Positions 15,189-23,530 are shown, numbered from the stretch's first letter. The stretch is DNA of 24,806 nucleotides from Desulfobacteraceae bacterium (GCA_003599475.1 QZKK01000169.1:1-24806); one strand, 5' to 3'. A program made the numbers and translations. The notes: a model not told the origin generated them from the letters alone.

Positions 15189-16847
15189 CTATGAAGCATG
15201 CGAGGCGGTATCTTCTTTTTTCCGGAAAAAAACTCCGATTTCCCATTTCCCCTCGGCACCGGAAGAAGCTTTCTTTACTTCCGATATCATCAAATTCACC
15301 CCGCTTCGCGGCAAGACCTTGGTTGCATGGGGGGTGGTAACCACGGTTCCCTCGATGATGGAACCGTAGATCGTTACCTTCGGGATGGCCTCCTGGCGCT
15401 GAAGCAGAGCAGAGACGAACCGGATGGAGTCTTTGAGCTTTTCAATCTCTTCTTCCGCAGCCCTGATCTTTTCTGCAACCGATTTCAATTGCTCCGACAC
15501 CCCGTCCCGCTCCTCGAACCGCTTCCCGATCTCCTCTTCCGCGCTTTTGATCCGATCCTCAAGGTCCTTTATCTGCGATGCGGTCTTTGTAAAAACCTGA
15601 AAATCTCCCGGGTCTTTTTCCGCTTCCATGGTTTTTTGGAGGTCTCGCTTTTCGATCGTCGAACGGTCCTGGACCTGGGCAAGCTCGGTGATTCTGGCGT
15701 AAAGATCCTGATCGACCTGCAAGAGCTCCTGTTCGGCCTCTTTCAGCTTCTCGAGCATGCCGCCTTTTTCCTGGAGAGCGGCGTCAAGGGACTGCAGCTC
15801 TTTTTCGATGTGTTCATCGACGCCGACTTTGAGCTTGGTCGGATTGGACATCTCGGTGCCGATATCTCCGGCAATCACTCCCATCTTTGCGGCGATTTCG
15901 GAAGAAAGAATCGTCCCCATAGGGATATTGCAGGCGCCGCTGGTGATGATTTCGGATTCGTTTATCTCCTTTTCGACCGAAACGTTCCCATAGGCTGAAA
16001 TACGGGATTTTTTGATGTACTTGGCCTTTACGGTGCCTTTGGCCCGGATCTCGCCGCCTACGATTCCTCCGGAAACGACAAGGTCTCCGGATACATCGAC
16101 TTTGCCTCCTGAAACTTCGGCTGCATCGAGGCTGACGCTCTTTACCCGATAGCCTCGAGTGATGCAGCCGGATACGACGACATGGCCGCTGAAATCGATA
16201 TCTCCTGTCTCCTGGTCGATATCGCCTTGAATTCTTAATTCCTCCTGCTCCCCGAAAACAGTTTTTACCGGATCCTTTACGGGCTTCCGCTCCTCGCAGG
16301 CTTCCGGAATCGAGGGAGGTTCTGATGTCTCGCCGGCTTTCCGCTGCTCCACCGCAGTCGGGACTCCCCGACCGCTCAAGATATCGTCGATCCGGCAGAC
16401 GGCCTGCGTCTCTTTGAATCTTCTGGATTGCTCTGCCAGCGCCTCTTCCACCTGGCGCTGGTCGCACAGCCCCTTGCGCACCATGATCTGGCCGATCTCC
16501 TTGTCCTGCTGCCTGATTTCCAAGTAGTCCCGGGCGTTCAGGAGAACCGACCGCTGCTTCTCGGATATGAACCCCCCCTTAACCAGAAAATCTTCAATGG
16601 AGGCTCCGGATGCAGGATCGAGCTGTGCATTGAAAGCGTCTATGGCTGCATCGAGCTGATCCTGTCGGATAAATCGATACTTCAGCGCCAGTTTACCGAT
16701 GATCGGGCAGCTTTCGTCGGGAGGCGCAATCTCGAAGGAAACCCCGCACTTTTTGCAGGCCACCTTCTTCCCGACGAGTCTGTCGCTCACCCGGTATGCT
16801 GTGGAACAACCGCTACAGATCGCCTCAACGGTTGAATCTTGCTGCAT
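15189..16847 (-). CDS. FapA-like (DUF342) protein with zinc ribbon and coiled coil
   Basis: With the ATG at 16847 (GGAGA seven bases upstream) the protein has 552 residues. Order: a zinc ribbon with C11, C14, C31, C34 (ICSGC...CKKCG); two short helical repeats (IGKLALKYRFIRQDQLDAAI at 50-69 and GQIMVRKGLCDQRQVEEAL at 119-137) like those at the N-terminus of GspE-type ATPases; a FapA beta-helix (about 200-340) with GDIDFSGHVVVSGCI and KVDVSGDLVVSGGIVGG; a long acidic coiled coil (343-485); and a final KVTIYGSIIEGTVV segment. FapA proteins are scaffold-like and of uncertain function, often linked to surface or motility systems. The reading frame is open to 17111, but that extension overlaps the Smr gene and lacks similarity. 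It is probably co-transcribed with the FliL-like gene. Confidence 0.82.
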   Translation of the reverse strand: MQQDSTVEAICSGCSTAYRVSDRLVGKKVACKKCGVSFEIAPPDESCPIIGKLALKYRFIRQDQLDAAIDAFNAQLDPASGASIEDFLVKGGFISEKQRSVLLNARDYLEIRQQDKEIGQIMVRKGLCDQRQVEEALAEQSRRFKETQAVCRIDDILSGRGVPTAVEQRKAGETSEPPSIPEACEERKPVKDPVKTVFGEQEELRIQGDIDQETGDIDFSGHVVVSGCITRGYRVKSVSLDAAEVSGGKVDVSGDLVVSGGIVGGEIRAKGTVKAKYIKKSRISAYGNVSVEKEINESEIITSGACNIPMGTILSSEIAAKMGVIAGDIGTEMSNPTKLKVGVDEHIEKELQSLDAALQEKGGMLEKLKEAEQELLQVDQDLYARITELAQVQDRSTIEKRDLQKTMEAEKDPGDFQVFTKTASQIKDLEDRIKSAEEEIGKRFEERDGVSEQLKSVAEKIRAAEEEIEKLKDSIRFVSALLQRQEAIPKVTIYGSIIEGTVVTTPHATKVLPRSGVNLMISEVKKASSGAEGKWEIGVFFRKKEDTASHAS

Positions 16848-16930
16848 GATTTGGTCTCCGTATTCCCCCGGTCTCCTCTTCGGGTGAAATTTCCTCTGAA
16901 AGGAGTATGCAATCTTTGTACCACATTGTT

Positions 16931-17206
16931 TCAATCGCCGGGCCGTCTCAGCTCCACCCGTGTCGCCCCCCACCCCCCGGCTTCGGGAGGGGCGTCTTTG
17001 AACGATTTCACCAGCGGATTCTTCTTGAGTGCGCTTTGAACCCGGTGCTTTAAAATACTTCGTCCTTTTCCGTGGACGATGCGAACGGACAGTATTCCGG
17101 CCTCTACACACGCTTCGAAGTAATCCGACAGGAGGTCCGCAACCTCCTTGGGTTGAAACGTATGAAGATCCAGTTCATCGGTAATGGGGATATGGATAGG
17201 CTCCAT
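16931..17206 (-). CDS. Small Smr-domain protein
   Basis: A 91-residue protein consisting only of an Smr domain: ELDLHTFQPKEV with the LDLH motif (12-15), VRIVHGKGRSILKHRV with HGKG (45-48), and the closing GGWGATRVEL (77-86). Smr domains, known from the C-terminus of MutS2, have nicking endonuclease activity on DNA or RNA; small stand-alone versions are common and their substrates are mostly unknown. GGAGG lies 14 bases before the ATG, rather far. It starts a minus-strand run with the FapA-like gene 83 bases downstream and is divergent from plsY. Confidence 0.88.
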   Translation of the reverse strand: MEPIHIPITDELDLHTFQPKEVADLLSDYFEACVEAGILSVRIVHGKGRSILKHRVQSALKKNPLVKSFKDAPPEAGGWGATRVELRRPGD

Positions 17207-17243
17207 GTCGATCGTTCAAACCTCCATGCGTCTTCGGCGCGTC

Positions 17244-17272
17244 TTGCGTTTTCAGGACAATCCCCTTAATAT
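17244..17272 (+). promoter_or_regulatory. Candidate promoter for plsY
   Basis: TTGCGT (17244-17249) and TAATAT (17267-17272) are spaced by 17 bases in the divergent Smr-plsY gap. The match to sigma70 consensus is moderate. Confidence 0.35.
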
Positions 17273-17282
17273 GATCGGAATC

Positions 17283-17296
17283 CTGAATCGATTCAG
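17283..17296. promoter_or_regulatory. Perfect 14-bp palindrome, candidate operator
   Basis: CTGAATCGATTCAG is fully self-complementary. It lies about ten bases after the candidate -10 of plsY, where a repressor would block initiation. Flanks AATC and GGATT extend the symmetry imperfectly. The protein that would bind it is unknown. Confidence 0.45.
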
Positions 17297-17335
17297 AGGA
17301 TTTGTCAGTTTTTTGGCGCTTCATGAACACCGGAA

Positions 17336-17962
17336 TTGCTGGGGAAAAAGGATTTGGAAAAGATCATACTTTATTCTTTTCCTGTATTGGCATACGCGCT
17401 CGGGTCGATTCCCTCGGGTCTTTTGCTGACCCGGCTCTCCGGCCACGGCGATATCCGGAAGTCCGGAAGCGGCAATATCGGTGCTGCCAACGTGCAGCGA
17501 ACAGCCGGAACCTGTCTGGCGCTGATGACTCTCGCGGGGGATGCGGCAAAGGGGGCTTTTCCGGTATGGTTTGCGGCTTCTTTTTTCATAGGCAGCCGGC
17601 TCGGTATCGATCTGTTCCCCTGCATCGTCGCTCTTTCCGCCTTCCTGGGGCATCTGTTTCCGGTTTATCTGAAATTTAGAGACGGCGGAAAGGGCGTAGC
17701 CGTTGCAGCCGGTTGTTTCCTCGTGCTGGCGCCTTCCGCCCTGGCGGCTTCGGCCGCGGTCTTCACGCTGGTTCTTCTGCGTTTCAATCGGGTCTCGGCA
17801 GGCTCTCTGTCCGGTGCCGGGGCACTCCCGATCGCAGTTTGGATCTCCACCCACTCGGTTGCAGCCACCCTGTGCGCACTGGCCTTTTCGGGCCTGATCT
17901 TTCTGAGACACAAGGATAATATACGGCGTCTGATGGCCGGAGTCGAACCGAGGTTCAGATAA
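17336..17962 (+). CDS. plsY: Glycerol-3-phosphate acyltransferase PlsY
   Basis: A 208-residue integral membrane protein of the PlsY family, which acylates glycerol 3-phosphate from acyl phosphate in the first step of phospholipid synthesis. The three family motifs are seen: GSIPSG then SGNIGAANVQRTAG, the loop LAGDAAKGAFP, and GHLFPVYLKFRDGGKGVAVA. Several hydrophobic segments fit the multi-span fold. The start is uncertain: the frame opens with TTG at 17336, with another TTG at 17354, and no in-frame ATG or good Shine-Dalgarno precedes the conserved part. It is a single gene, divergent from Smr and convergent with the CoADR gene. Confidence 0.93.
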   Translation: MLGKKDLEKIILYSFPVLAYALGSIPSGLLLTRLSGHGDIRKSGSGNIGAANVQRTAGTCLALMTLAGDAAKGAFPVWFAASFFIGSRLGIDLFPCIVALSAFLGHLFPVYLKFRDGGKGVAVAAGCFLVLAPSALAASAAVFTLVLLRFNRVSAGSLSGAGALPIAVWISTHSVAATLCALAFSGLIFLRHKDNIRRLMAGVEPRFR

Positions 17963-17966
17963 AGGG

Positions 17967-18094
17967 CGTTGCACGTTGAAATCGTTGAAGTCGTTGCACG
18001 TTGAACGCAACATACGGCGATTTCAACGTGCAAGGGCTTCAACATGCAACGATCCGTCTCCCCTGAACGCTGAACGCTGAACACTGAACACTTT
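17967..18094. repeat. GTTGCACGTTGAA inverted repeat followed by CTGAAC words
   Basis: TTGCACGTTGAAATCG (17969-17984) is exactly complementary to CGATTTCAACGTGCAA (18018-18033), and shorter copies of GTTGCACGTTGAA lie in the loop. Then 18061-18094 repeats CTGAACGCTGAACACTGAACAC. This fills the gap between convergent plsY and the CoADR gene and may act as a two-way transcription stop. Confidence 0.75.
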
Positions 18095-18095
18095 A

Positions 18096-19778
18096 TTAAG
18101 GTATTTCCGGATACAGCTTTTTGACATAGGGATACGTCCGGTATCCCCCGGATAGGTTTTTCGCTCTGTAACCGTGCTGGCTCAAAATCCGATATGCGTA
18201 ATAGGACCGCTGTCCTACATAGCAGTGAATTGCGATCTCTTTGTCCTTCGGAAGCTCCCCCATCCGCTTCCTCAGGCTGTTCAACGGTATATTTACGGCG
18301 CCTTCGATATGGCCTTTCTCGAATTCTTCCGGATCCCTGACGTCCAGCAGATAGGCATTGTCTCCTGTCAACTGCTCCCAGTGTTGAATCCTGGCCAGCC
18401 CCCGCAGGACATTGGATGCGATCATTCCGGCCATGTTCACCGGGTCTTTGGCGGATCCGTATTGAGGGGCATAGCAGAGCTCCGCCTCTTCGAGATCGAA
18501 AACGGTGCTGTTTTTCTGAATTGCCATGGAGATCACGTCGATGCGCTTGTCGACTCCTTCCATTCCGAGGGCTTGAGCGCCTAGGATCCTCCCGTCGCCG
18601 GGTCTAAAGATCAGCTTGATTGTAATCGGCCGGGCACCCGGATAATAGCCTGCGTGACAGGCCGGATGCAGGTAGATCTTCTCATAAGGCTCCGGCCCCC
18701 CGGCCAGAGAAAGCTGCCGCTCCGTTTTTCCCGTCGATGCGATGGTCAGGCCCAGAACCCCGCAGACAGAGGTCGCCTGTACGCCGCGGAAACGGGTCGA
18801 TTTTTCGTTTACGCCCAAGATGACATCGGCTGTGATCCGTCCCTGCCGGTTGGCCGGCCCGGCCAGCGGCACAAGTATCCAGTCTCCGGTAAGATAGTCT
18901 TTGACTTCTACAGCATCTCCCACCGCCCATATGCTGGAGTCGCTCGTGCGCATCCGATCGTCGACCCGAATGCCTCCGGAGCGGCCGATTTCAAGCCCGG
19001 CGCTTTCGGCCAGTCCGGACCGGGGCCGAACTCCGATGGAAAGGACCACCAAATCGGCGGGCAGCGTTTTTCCGGAGGCCAGCATCACTCCGATTCCTGC
19101 ATCGGAAGTTCCGCCGGATCTGCGCTCGAACCCCTTCACCGGGCTTCCGAGATAAAGGTCGACACCACTTGCGCTCAGGTGCTCGTTGATGATCATTCCC
19201 ATCTCCGGATCGAGCACCGGCATCACATGCGGCTGCATCTCCACGATGGAAACCTCCATGCCAAGCTTCTTGAGGTTTTCCGTCATTTCGAGCCCGATAA
19301 AACCTCCGCCGACGACAACGGCCTTCCGGGCGTGATGCCGGCCGATCCATTGTACGATTTTTCGCATGTCCGGGATCGTCCAGATGGTGAAGATTCCCGG
19401 CAGATCGATACCGGGCAGCCGGGGACGAAGCGGTTCGGACCCCGGAGACAGCACCAGGGCATCATAGGATTCCCGATAAATCTCTCCTGTTTCCAAATTT
19501 TCGACTTCCACGGTCTTTTTCGGACGATCGATGGAGCGGACGTTGTGAAGGGTCCGAACTTCGATATTGAAACGGTCTCGAAACAGTTCGGGGGTTGCCA
19601 CCAGGAGATCCTCTTCGTCTGGAATCACTTTTCCTACGTGATAGGGAAGCCCGCAGTTTGCAAACGAAACATACGGCCCCCGATCGAAGATTACGATTTC
19701 AGCCGACTCGGAAAGCCGCCGCGCCCTCGCGGCGCAGGAAGCGCCGCCCGCAACTCCGCCGACAATCAATATGCGCAT
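18096..19778 (-). CDS. CoA-disulfide reductase/persulfide reductase-like flavoprotein with C-terminal rhodanese domain
   Basis: A 560-residue fusion. Residues 1-450 are a CoADR-type flavoprotein: FAD motif IVGGVAGGASCAARAR (5-20), redox cysteine C42 in SFANCGLPY, NAD(P)H motif VVVGGGFIGLEMTENL, and the second FAD motif IWAVGDAVEV. Residues about 465-560 are a rhodanese domain with LLDVRDPEEFEKGHIEGAVN and active cysteine C519 in IHCYVGQRS. Characterised CoADR-RHD enzymes reduce CoA disulfide, CoA persulfide or polysulfide with NAD(P)H, which fits a bacterium that handles sulfur. All key residues are present. AAGGA about eight bases upstream supports the ATG. Repeats flank it on both sides, so it may be transcribed alone. 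Confidence 0.92.
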   Translation of the reverse strand: MRILIVGGVAGGASCAARARRLSESAEIVIFDRGPYVSFANCGLPYHVGKVIPDEEDLLVATPELFRDRFNIEVRTLHNVRSIDRPKKTVEVENLETGEIYRESYDALVLSPGSEPLRPRLPGIDLPGIFTIWTIPDMRKIVQWIGRHHARKAVVVGGGFIGLEMTENLKKLGMEVSIVEMQPHVMPVLDPEMGMIINEHLSASGVDLYLGSPVKGFERRSGGTSDAGIGVMLASGKTLPADLVVLSIGVRPRSGLAESAGLEIGRSGGIRVDDRMRTSDSSIWAVGDAVEVKDYLTGDWILVPLAGPANRQGRITADVILGVNEKSTRFRGVQATSVCGVLGLTIASTGKTERQLSLAGGPEPYEKIYLHPACHAGYYPGARPITIKLIFRPGDGRILGAQALGMEGVDKRIDVISMAIQKNSTVFDLEEAELCYAPQYGSAKDPVNMAGMIASNVLRGLARIQHWEQLTGDNAYLLDVRDPEEFEKGHIEGAVNIPLNSLRKRMGELPKDKEIAIHCYVGQRSYYAYRILSQHGYRAKNLSGGYRTYPYVKKLYPEIP

Positions 19779-19804
19779 CTGTGCATCCTTTCGTATTCAA
19801 AATA

Positions 19805-19953
19805 GTGTTCGGTGTTCAGCGTTCAGTGTTCAGGAAAGAAAACCGAGCATTCCGCTTCCTCCTGAAATCCGGCACCTGCAGGCCTTGCACCCTCTCATGT
19901 CTGGTCTGATCGTCCGCGCCTCCTGAACACTGAACCCCTGAACACTGAACCCT
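19805..19953. repeat. GTTCAG-word inverted repeat pair
   Basis: GTGTTCAGCGTTCAGTGTTCAGG (within 19805-19834) faces its inverted form CCTGAACACTGAAC in 19922-19953 across about 87 bases of unassigned sequence. This has the same layout as the element at 5979-6111. The middle part has no open reading frame of note. Confidence 0.75.
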
Positions 19954-19965
19954 CTGCTTTACCTA

Positions 19966-21345
19966 TCAGGAATCACGCCCCTGAATCCTCAAGATAACAA
20001 CGGTCAGAGCGTACAGCCAGGTGCCGACCGCAGCGACCCAGAGAAACCCGCCGAGCCAGCCGAGTGCGGCGAGTGGAAACAGCAGATAGGTGAAGTCGCG
20101 CTGGCTGAGTCCTTCGATCAATCCGTTCATGAGCGGACGGGGCAGCGGTTTGCCTTCTCCCGGCAGCGGGAGGTTTCTTTTATTCCGATTCAGCAGAGGC
20201 GCCATTGCGGCGACCGATGCCGCCACGCCTAGAACTGAAAACGATCCCAGCCAAAGCCACGGACCCGGGGTGCGGTCTAAATGAAGGCCGACTGCGATGC
20301 CGCCGAAAACCATCATGTGGGAGAAATTGTCGGCACCCAGGTCCAGCCAGAACCCGAGACGGCTTTCCTTGTGCATGAGACGGGCCAGTTCCCCGTCCAC
20401 CCCATCGATAATCGACTGGAGTTGAAAAAGGGCAGCTCCCAGAAGCCCCCATCCGGCACCGCTCCCCTGGGCGAAGGCAACCCCCGCAAAAATTCCGAGC
20501 AACAGGGTCAATCCGGTCACCATGTTCGGGGAGATCCCGAATCTCCATATTCTCGTGCTTAAAAAAAGGCTGATTCTCCGATTGATCAGCCTCGCGAGCA
20601 CACCGTCGCCGGGCCGCCTCAAGGATCGGTAAAGCTTCTGCTCCGCTTTCTCCAAGTCCTGGACCGTATCGATATCCTGCCAGTGACCCGTATGCATGGA
20701 CAGCGCATCCAGGGTTCGATCCTTCGCCAACCGTTGCATCCCTTCCGATATGCTCGGCGCTCGATCGCAGGATGCCAATGCGGCTGCAATCATATCGGGC
20801 ACAAGGATAAACATACCGGTATCTACGCCGTCAAATGGAGCCAGCCCTTTGCCGATCGCGGTCACCCTGCCCTCTTGGATCCGTACCCGAGTCGCATCCT
20901 CGATGTCTCCATCGAAATCTTCCTTCTCCTCGACCACCAGGAGGCAGCGCCCCCGGTGAGCAAAGCAATCGATCGCCCGGGTCAGACGGTCGTAGGAAAA
21001 AACGTGGTCCGACATCAACAGTGCAAAAGGCTCCTGCACGACCTCCAAAGCGGACATCAGGGAAACACCGTTCGGTTGCCTGAAGTGCGGGTTTTCGATC
21101 GTCTGAAGGCGGCAGCCTGACGGCACCAGTCCCGGAAGAACGGATCTCATCCGATCCGCCCCGTATCCGATGACGACGATGAAGCGGCGGATCCCCGCCT
21201 TGGCGGCCGAGGCCATCACTCTTGCAATCATCGGCATGCCGACAACCGGCAGAAGGGGCTTGGGCATTTCCCCACCGTTGAAACGGGTACCCATGCCGGC
21301 AGCGACAATGACCGCAGTGGTTGTCTGAAAACGATTTTCCGACAT
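19966..21345 (-). CDS. Bifunctional sugar/polyol-phosphate nucleotidyltransferase - CDP-alcohol phosphotransferase
   Basis: A 459-residue two-domain enzyme. Residues about 8-240 are a nucleotidyltransferase: AVIVAAGMGTRFNGGEMPKPLLPV (11-34), MSDHVF (111-116) and DTGMFI. Residues about 255-455 are a membrane CDP-alcohol phosphotransferase whose signature is complete: D317-G-x2-A-R322-x8-G331-x3-D335-x3-D339, amid several hydrophobic helices. The layout equals that of the IPCT/DIPPS fusions, in which inositol 1-phosphate is activated to CDP-inositol and then transferred. Here the first domain would make a CDP-activated head group and the second pass it to an alcohol or lipid; neither substrate can be read. 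It is divergent from hpnA, 100 bases away, which hints at an envelope-lipid role. The Shine-Dalgarno is weak. Confidence 0.85.
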   Translation of the reverse strand: MSENRFQTTTAVIVAAGMGTRFNGGEMPKPLLPVVGMPMIARVMASAAKAGIRRFIVVIGYGADRMRSVLPGLVPSGCRLQTIENPHFRQPNGVSLMSALEVVQEPFALLMSDHVFSYDRLTRAIDCFAHRGRCLLVVEEKEDFDGDIEDATRVRIQEGRVTAIGKGLAPFDGVDTGMFILVPDMIAAALASCDRAPSISEGMQRLAKDRTLDALSMHTGHWQDIDTVQDLEKAEQKLYRSLRRPGDGVLARLINRRISLFLSTRIWRFGISPNMVTGLTLLLGIFAGVAFAQGSGAGWGLLGAALFQLQSIIDGVDGELARLMHKESRLGFWLDLGADNFSHMMVFGGIAVGLHLDRTPGPWLWLGSFSVLGVAASVAAMAPLLNRNKRNLPLPGEGKPLPRPLMNGLIEGLSQRDFTYLLFPLAALGWLGGFLWVAAVGTWLYALTVVILRIQGRDS

Positions 21346-21367
21346 CTGTATCCGATCCGTGGAGAAT

Positions 21368-21396
21368 TTGTCAGAGCGCGACGGGCGTGTTATACA
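21368..21396 (+). promoter_or_regulatory. Sigma70-like promoter for the hpnA operon
   Basis: TTGTCA (21368-21373), a 17-base spacer and TATACA (21391-21396) give five of six matches in each box. Transcription would begin near 21403, about 43 bases before hpnA. Confidence 0.6.
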
Positions 21397-21445
21397 GCCT
21401 TGATATGGCCGGGATCAATAATAAACGACAAAAGGCGAATGACCG

Positions 21446-22459
21446 ATGCCGAGAGCCTTTGTAACAGGAGCGACCGGATTCGTCGGGTATCATGTGGCTA
21501 AACGCCTCAAGGCGCAGTCATGCGACGTGCGTGCGCTGGTCAGAAAAAGCGGCAATGCGGCCGACCTGCTTGCCATCGATGTCGAACCCGTACCCGGGGA
21601 CATCCGGGATCCGGATTCCGTCCTGAAGGGAATGCGCGGGTGCGATCAGGTCTATCATGTCGCTGCCGATTATCGCCTTTGGGTTCCGGATCCGGAAACC
21701 ATGTACGACATCAACGTCAACGGGACCGCAAACATCCTCGAATGCGCCCGGCGCCTGAAAGTCGAAAAAATCGTTTACACCAGCACCGTCGGGGTTTGGC
21801 CGGGGAGTACGGATGCGATGCCCATGAACGAGAACTCCCCGTCCAGCCTGCAAGACATGATCGGGCACTACAAACGGTCGAAGTATATGGCCGAAAACGA
21901 GGTTTTTCGTCACATCCGAAGCGGCCTTCCCGTGGTCATCGTAAACCCCTCCACCCCCATCGGGTCCATGGATCGAAAGCCGACCCCCACCGGAAAGATC
22001 ATCAGGGATTTTCTGATCGGGAAGATACCTGCCTACATGAACACCGGGCTCAACTTTGCGGATGTGGAAGATGTCGCCTGCGGCCACTGGCTTGCGGCAG
22101 TCAGGGGAAGCGTCGGTGATCGGTATATTCTGGGCAACCGGAACATGACACTCAGGGAATTCTTCGAATCGCTTGCCCGGACATCCGGAAAAAAGCCGCC
22201 GAGGATCAAAGCCCCCTATCTTCCGATTCTGCTGGCGGCATATGCGGACGAGGCCCTGTCCCGCTGTTTCCGGAAACGTGAGGTGCGCGTTCCGGTCACG
22301 GGCGTCAAGATGGCACGCAAGTTCATGTACTTCGACAGCGGCAAGGCCTTCCGCGAACTCGGACTTCCGCAAACCCCCATCGAAGCGGCCATCAAAAAAG
22401 CCGTCGACTGGTTTTCAGACAAGCGGCAGAGCAGGAGGAGCATCAAGAATTCTCTGTAA
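21446..22459 (+). CDS. hpnA: Hopanoid-associated NAD-dependent sugar epimerase HpnA
   Basis: A 337-residue extended short-chain dehydrogenase/reductase. It has the Rossmann motif TGATGFVG (7-14), an active serine in YTSTVG (S113), and the catalytic pair Y142-x3-K146 in HYKRSK. HpnA-specific stretches are NPSTPIGSMDRKPTPTGKII, PAYMNTGLNFADVEDVACGH and RYILGNRNMTLREF. HpnA is found in hopanoid clusters and is thought to modify a sugar or nucleotide-sugar-like group on the side chain; its exact reaction is not settled. AAAGGCG eight bases upstream fits the ATG. It leads the plus-strand series ending with hpnH and a radical SAM gene, which strengthens the assignment. Confidence 0.92.
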   Translation: MPRAFVTGATGFVGYHVAKRLKAQSCDVRALVRKSGNAADLLAIDVEPVPGDIRDPDSVLKGMRGCDQVYHVAADYRLWVPDPETMYDINVNGTANILECARRLKVEKIVYTSTVGVWPGSTDAMPMNENSPSSLQDMIGHYKRSKYMAENEVFRHIRSGLPVVIVNPSTPIGSMDRKPTPTGKIIRDFLIGKIPAYMNTGLNFADVEDVACGHWLAAVRGSVGDRYILGNRNMTLREFFESLARTSGKKPPRIKAPYLPILLAAYADEALSRCFRKREVRVPVTGVKMARKFMYFDSGKAFRELGLPQTPIEAAIKKAVDWFSDKRQSRRSIKNSL

Positions 22460-22538
22460 ATCCCAAAGACATTATGATAACAGTTTTCTGGAAAATTTTT
22501 CTGAATCGGAGCCATAGAGGAGAGGAACAGCACAAGAG

Positions 22539-23495
22539 ATGTCCGGGGATCCACTGAATCGATATTCACTCGATGATCTGAAAAAAACGTATCCTCGTCC
22601 CATGCCGCTGCCGGAAGCCATGGAAGGGTCCGACGAGATGGCGTACGGGAAAGCGAAAAAGCGCCTGTTCATCGGACTTGTCACGGGAACAAGCACGCTT
22701 GTCTGCCTGTTTCTGGTGTCGCTTTGGATCGTTCCCTATATCGGTTTGAAAAACATTCATCCCGCCGCCCCCCGGGTTTTCGGCGGTCTTGTTTTCGCAC
22801 TGATCTTTCTGGTGGCCTGGGCATCATTCGGGTTGGTGTTGAATGTCGCATTCGGAAAAACGATGCCCTTTTTCAAACGGATGCGGGGAGTCACGGTAAA
22901 GCTTTTTCTGCCGCTGATGACCCTCTTGGGAAGAATCGTCGGGCTGTCCCGGGAGAAGGTCCAGTCTTCTTTTATCAAAGTAAACAACGAACTGGTGGTT
23001 TCGGATAAAAAACTCTACCGGCCCGGTGAAATCCTGCTGCTGATGCCCCATTGCCTGCAACGGAGCGACTGCACGGTGCGGCTGACCTACGGGGTTCACA
23101 ACTGCAAAGGCTGCGGAAAATGCCCCATGACGGATCTGATTGCTTTGAGCCGGCGGTATGGAGTTCATCTGGACATCGCCACCGGAGGGACCATCGCCCG
23201 CAGGATCGTTGTCCAGAAACGGCCGAAACTGATCATCGCCGTCGCCTGCGAGCGGGACCTCTCCAGCGGCATTCAGGATACCTATCCGCTTCCGGTCTAC
23301 GGCATTTTAAATACCAGGCCCTTCGGACCCTGCTTCAATACCCAGGTTTCCCTGGACCAGTTGGAAAGCGCCCTGAGATATTTCATATTTCCGGGTCACC
23401 TGCCGGGGGACGCGTCCGGGGAGACTTCGCCCGGGAAGAAACCCAGGCAGAAAATCGATTCAGCGCATCCGCTGAAGAAATCGAACTCGAACTGA
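22539..23495 (+). CDS. Membrane-anchored DUF116 protein
   Basis: A 318-residue protein with two membrane segments (about 43-67 and 80-104) followed by a DUF116 domain. The domain shows LLLMPHCLQ with C172, C178, then NCKGCGKCP (C189, C192, C195), ATGGT, VACERDL (C237), YGILNTRPFGPCFNT (C265). The seven conserved-looking cysteines suggest an Fe-S or other metal site on the cytoplasmic side. DUF116 has no established function. The hpnA-to-hpnH position suggests a part in hopanoid or membrane lipid modification, perhaps as an electron donor or partner of the radical SAM enzymes; this is inference. A purine-rich GGAGAGGAA lies about 16 bases before the ATG. The tail after about residue 290 is low complexity. 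Confidence 0.85.
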   Translation: MSGDPLNRYSLDDLKKTYPRPMPLPEAMEGSDEMAYGKAKKRLFIGLVTGTSTLVCLFLVSLWIVPYIGLKNIHPAAPRVFGGLVFALIFLVAWASFGLVLNVAFGKTMPFFKRMRGVTVKLFLPLMTLLGRIVGLSREKVQSSFIKVNNELVVSDKKLYRPGEILLLMPHCLQRSDCTVRLTYGVHNCKGCGKCPMTDLIALSRRYGVHLDIATGGTIARRIVVQKRPKLIIAVACERDLSSGIQDTYPLPVYGILNTRPFGPCFNTQVSLDQLESALRYFIFPGHLPGDASGETSPGKKPRQKIDSAHPLKKSNSN

Positions 23496-23503
23496 AAGCA
23501 ACC

Positions 23504-23530
23504 GGGTTGCCCGCCGAGACGGGGTTGCGG
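23504..23530. repeat. Second copy of the GGGTTGC mini-palindrome repeat
   Basis: GGGTTGCCCGCC-GAGAC-GGGGTTGCGG is nearly identical to 4517-4544, where the centre is TTAGGC. Here the inner palindrome has partly decayed (CCCG at 23510-23513, CGGG at 23520-23523). Confidence 0.75.

Noticed and set aside
16848..17111. N-terminal extension of the FapA-like protein
   Set aside because: The extra 88 residues overlap the Smr gene and are basic and unstructured. The ATG at 16847 has a good Shine-Dalgarno and starts right before the zinc ribbon.
18654..19805. 383-codon open frame on the plus strand
   Set aside because: It is fully antisense to the CoADR-rhodanese gene, whose motifs are complete. The antisense product is rich in Arg, His, Gly and Pro with no domain.
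19835..19921. Small mobile element (MITE) between inverted CTGAAC words
   Set aside because: There are no target-site duplications and the arms are low-complexity words found in many other gaps, so a transposon end is not supported.
21518..22372. 284-codon minus-strand frame
   Set aside because: It is antisense to hpnA, which matches its family throughout.
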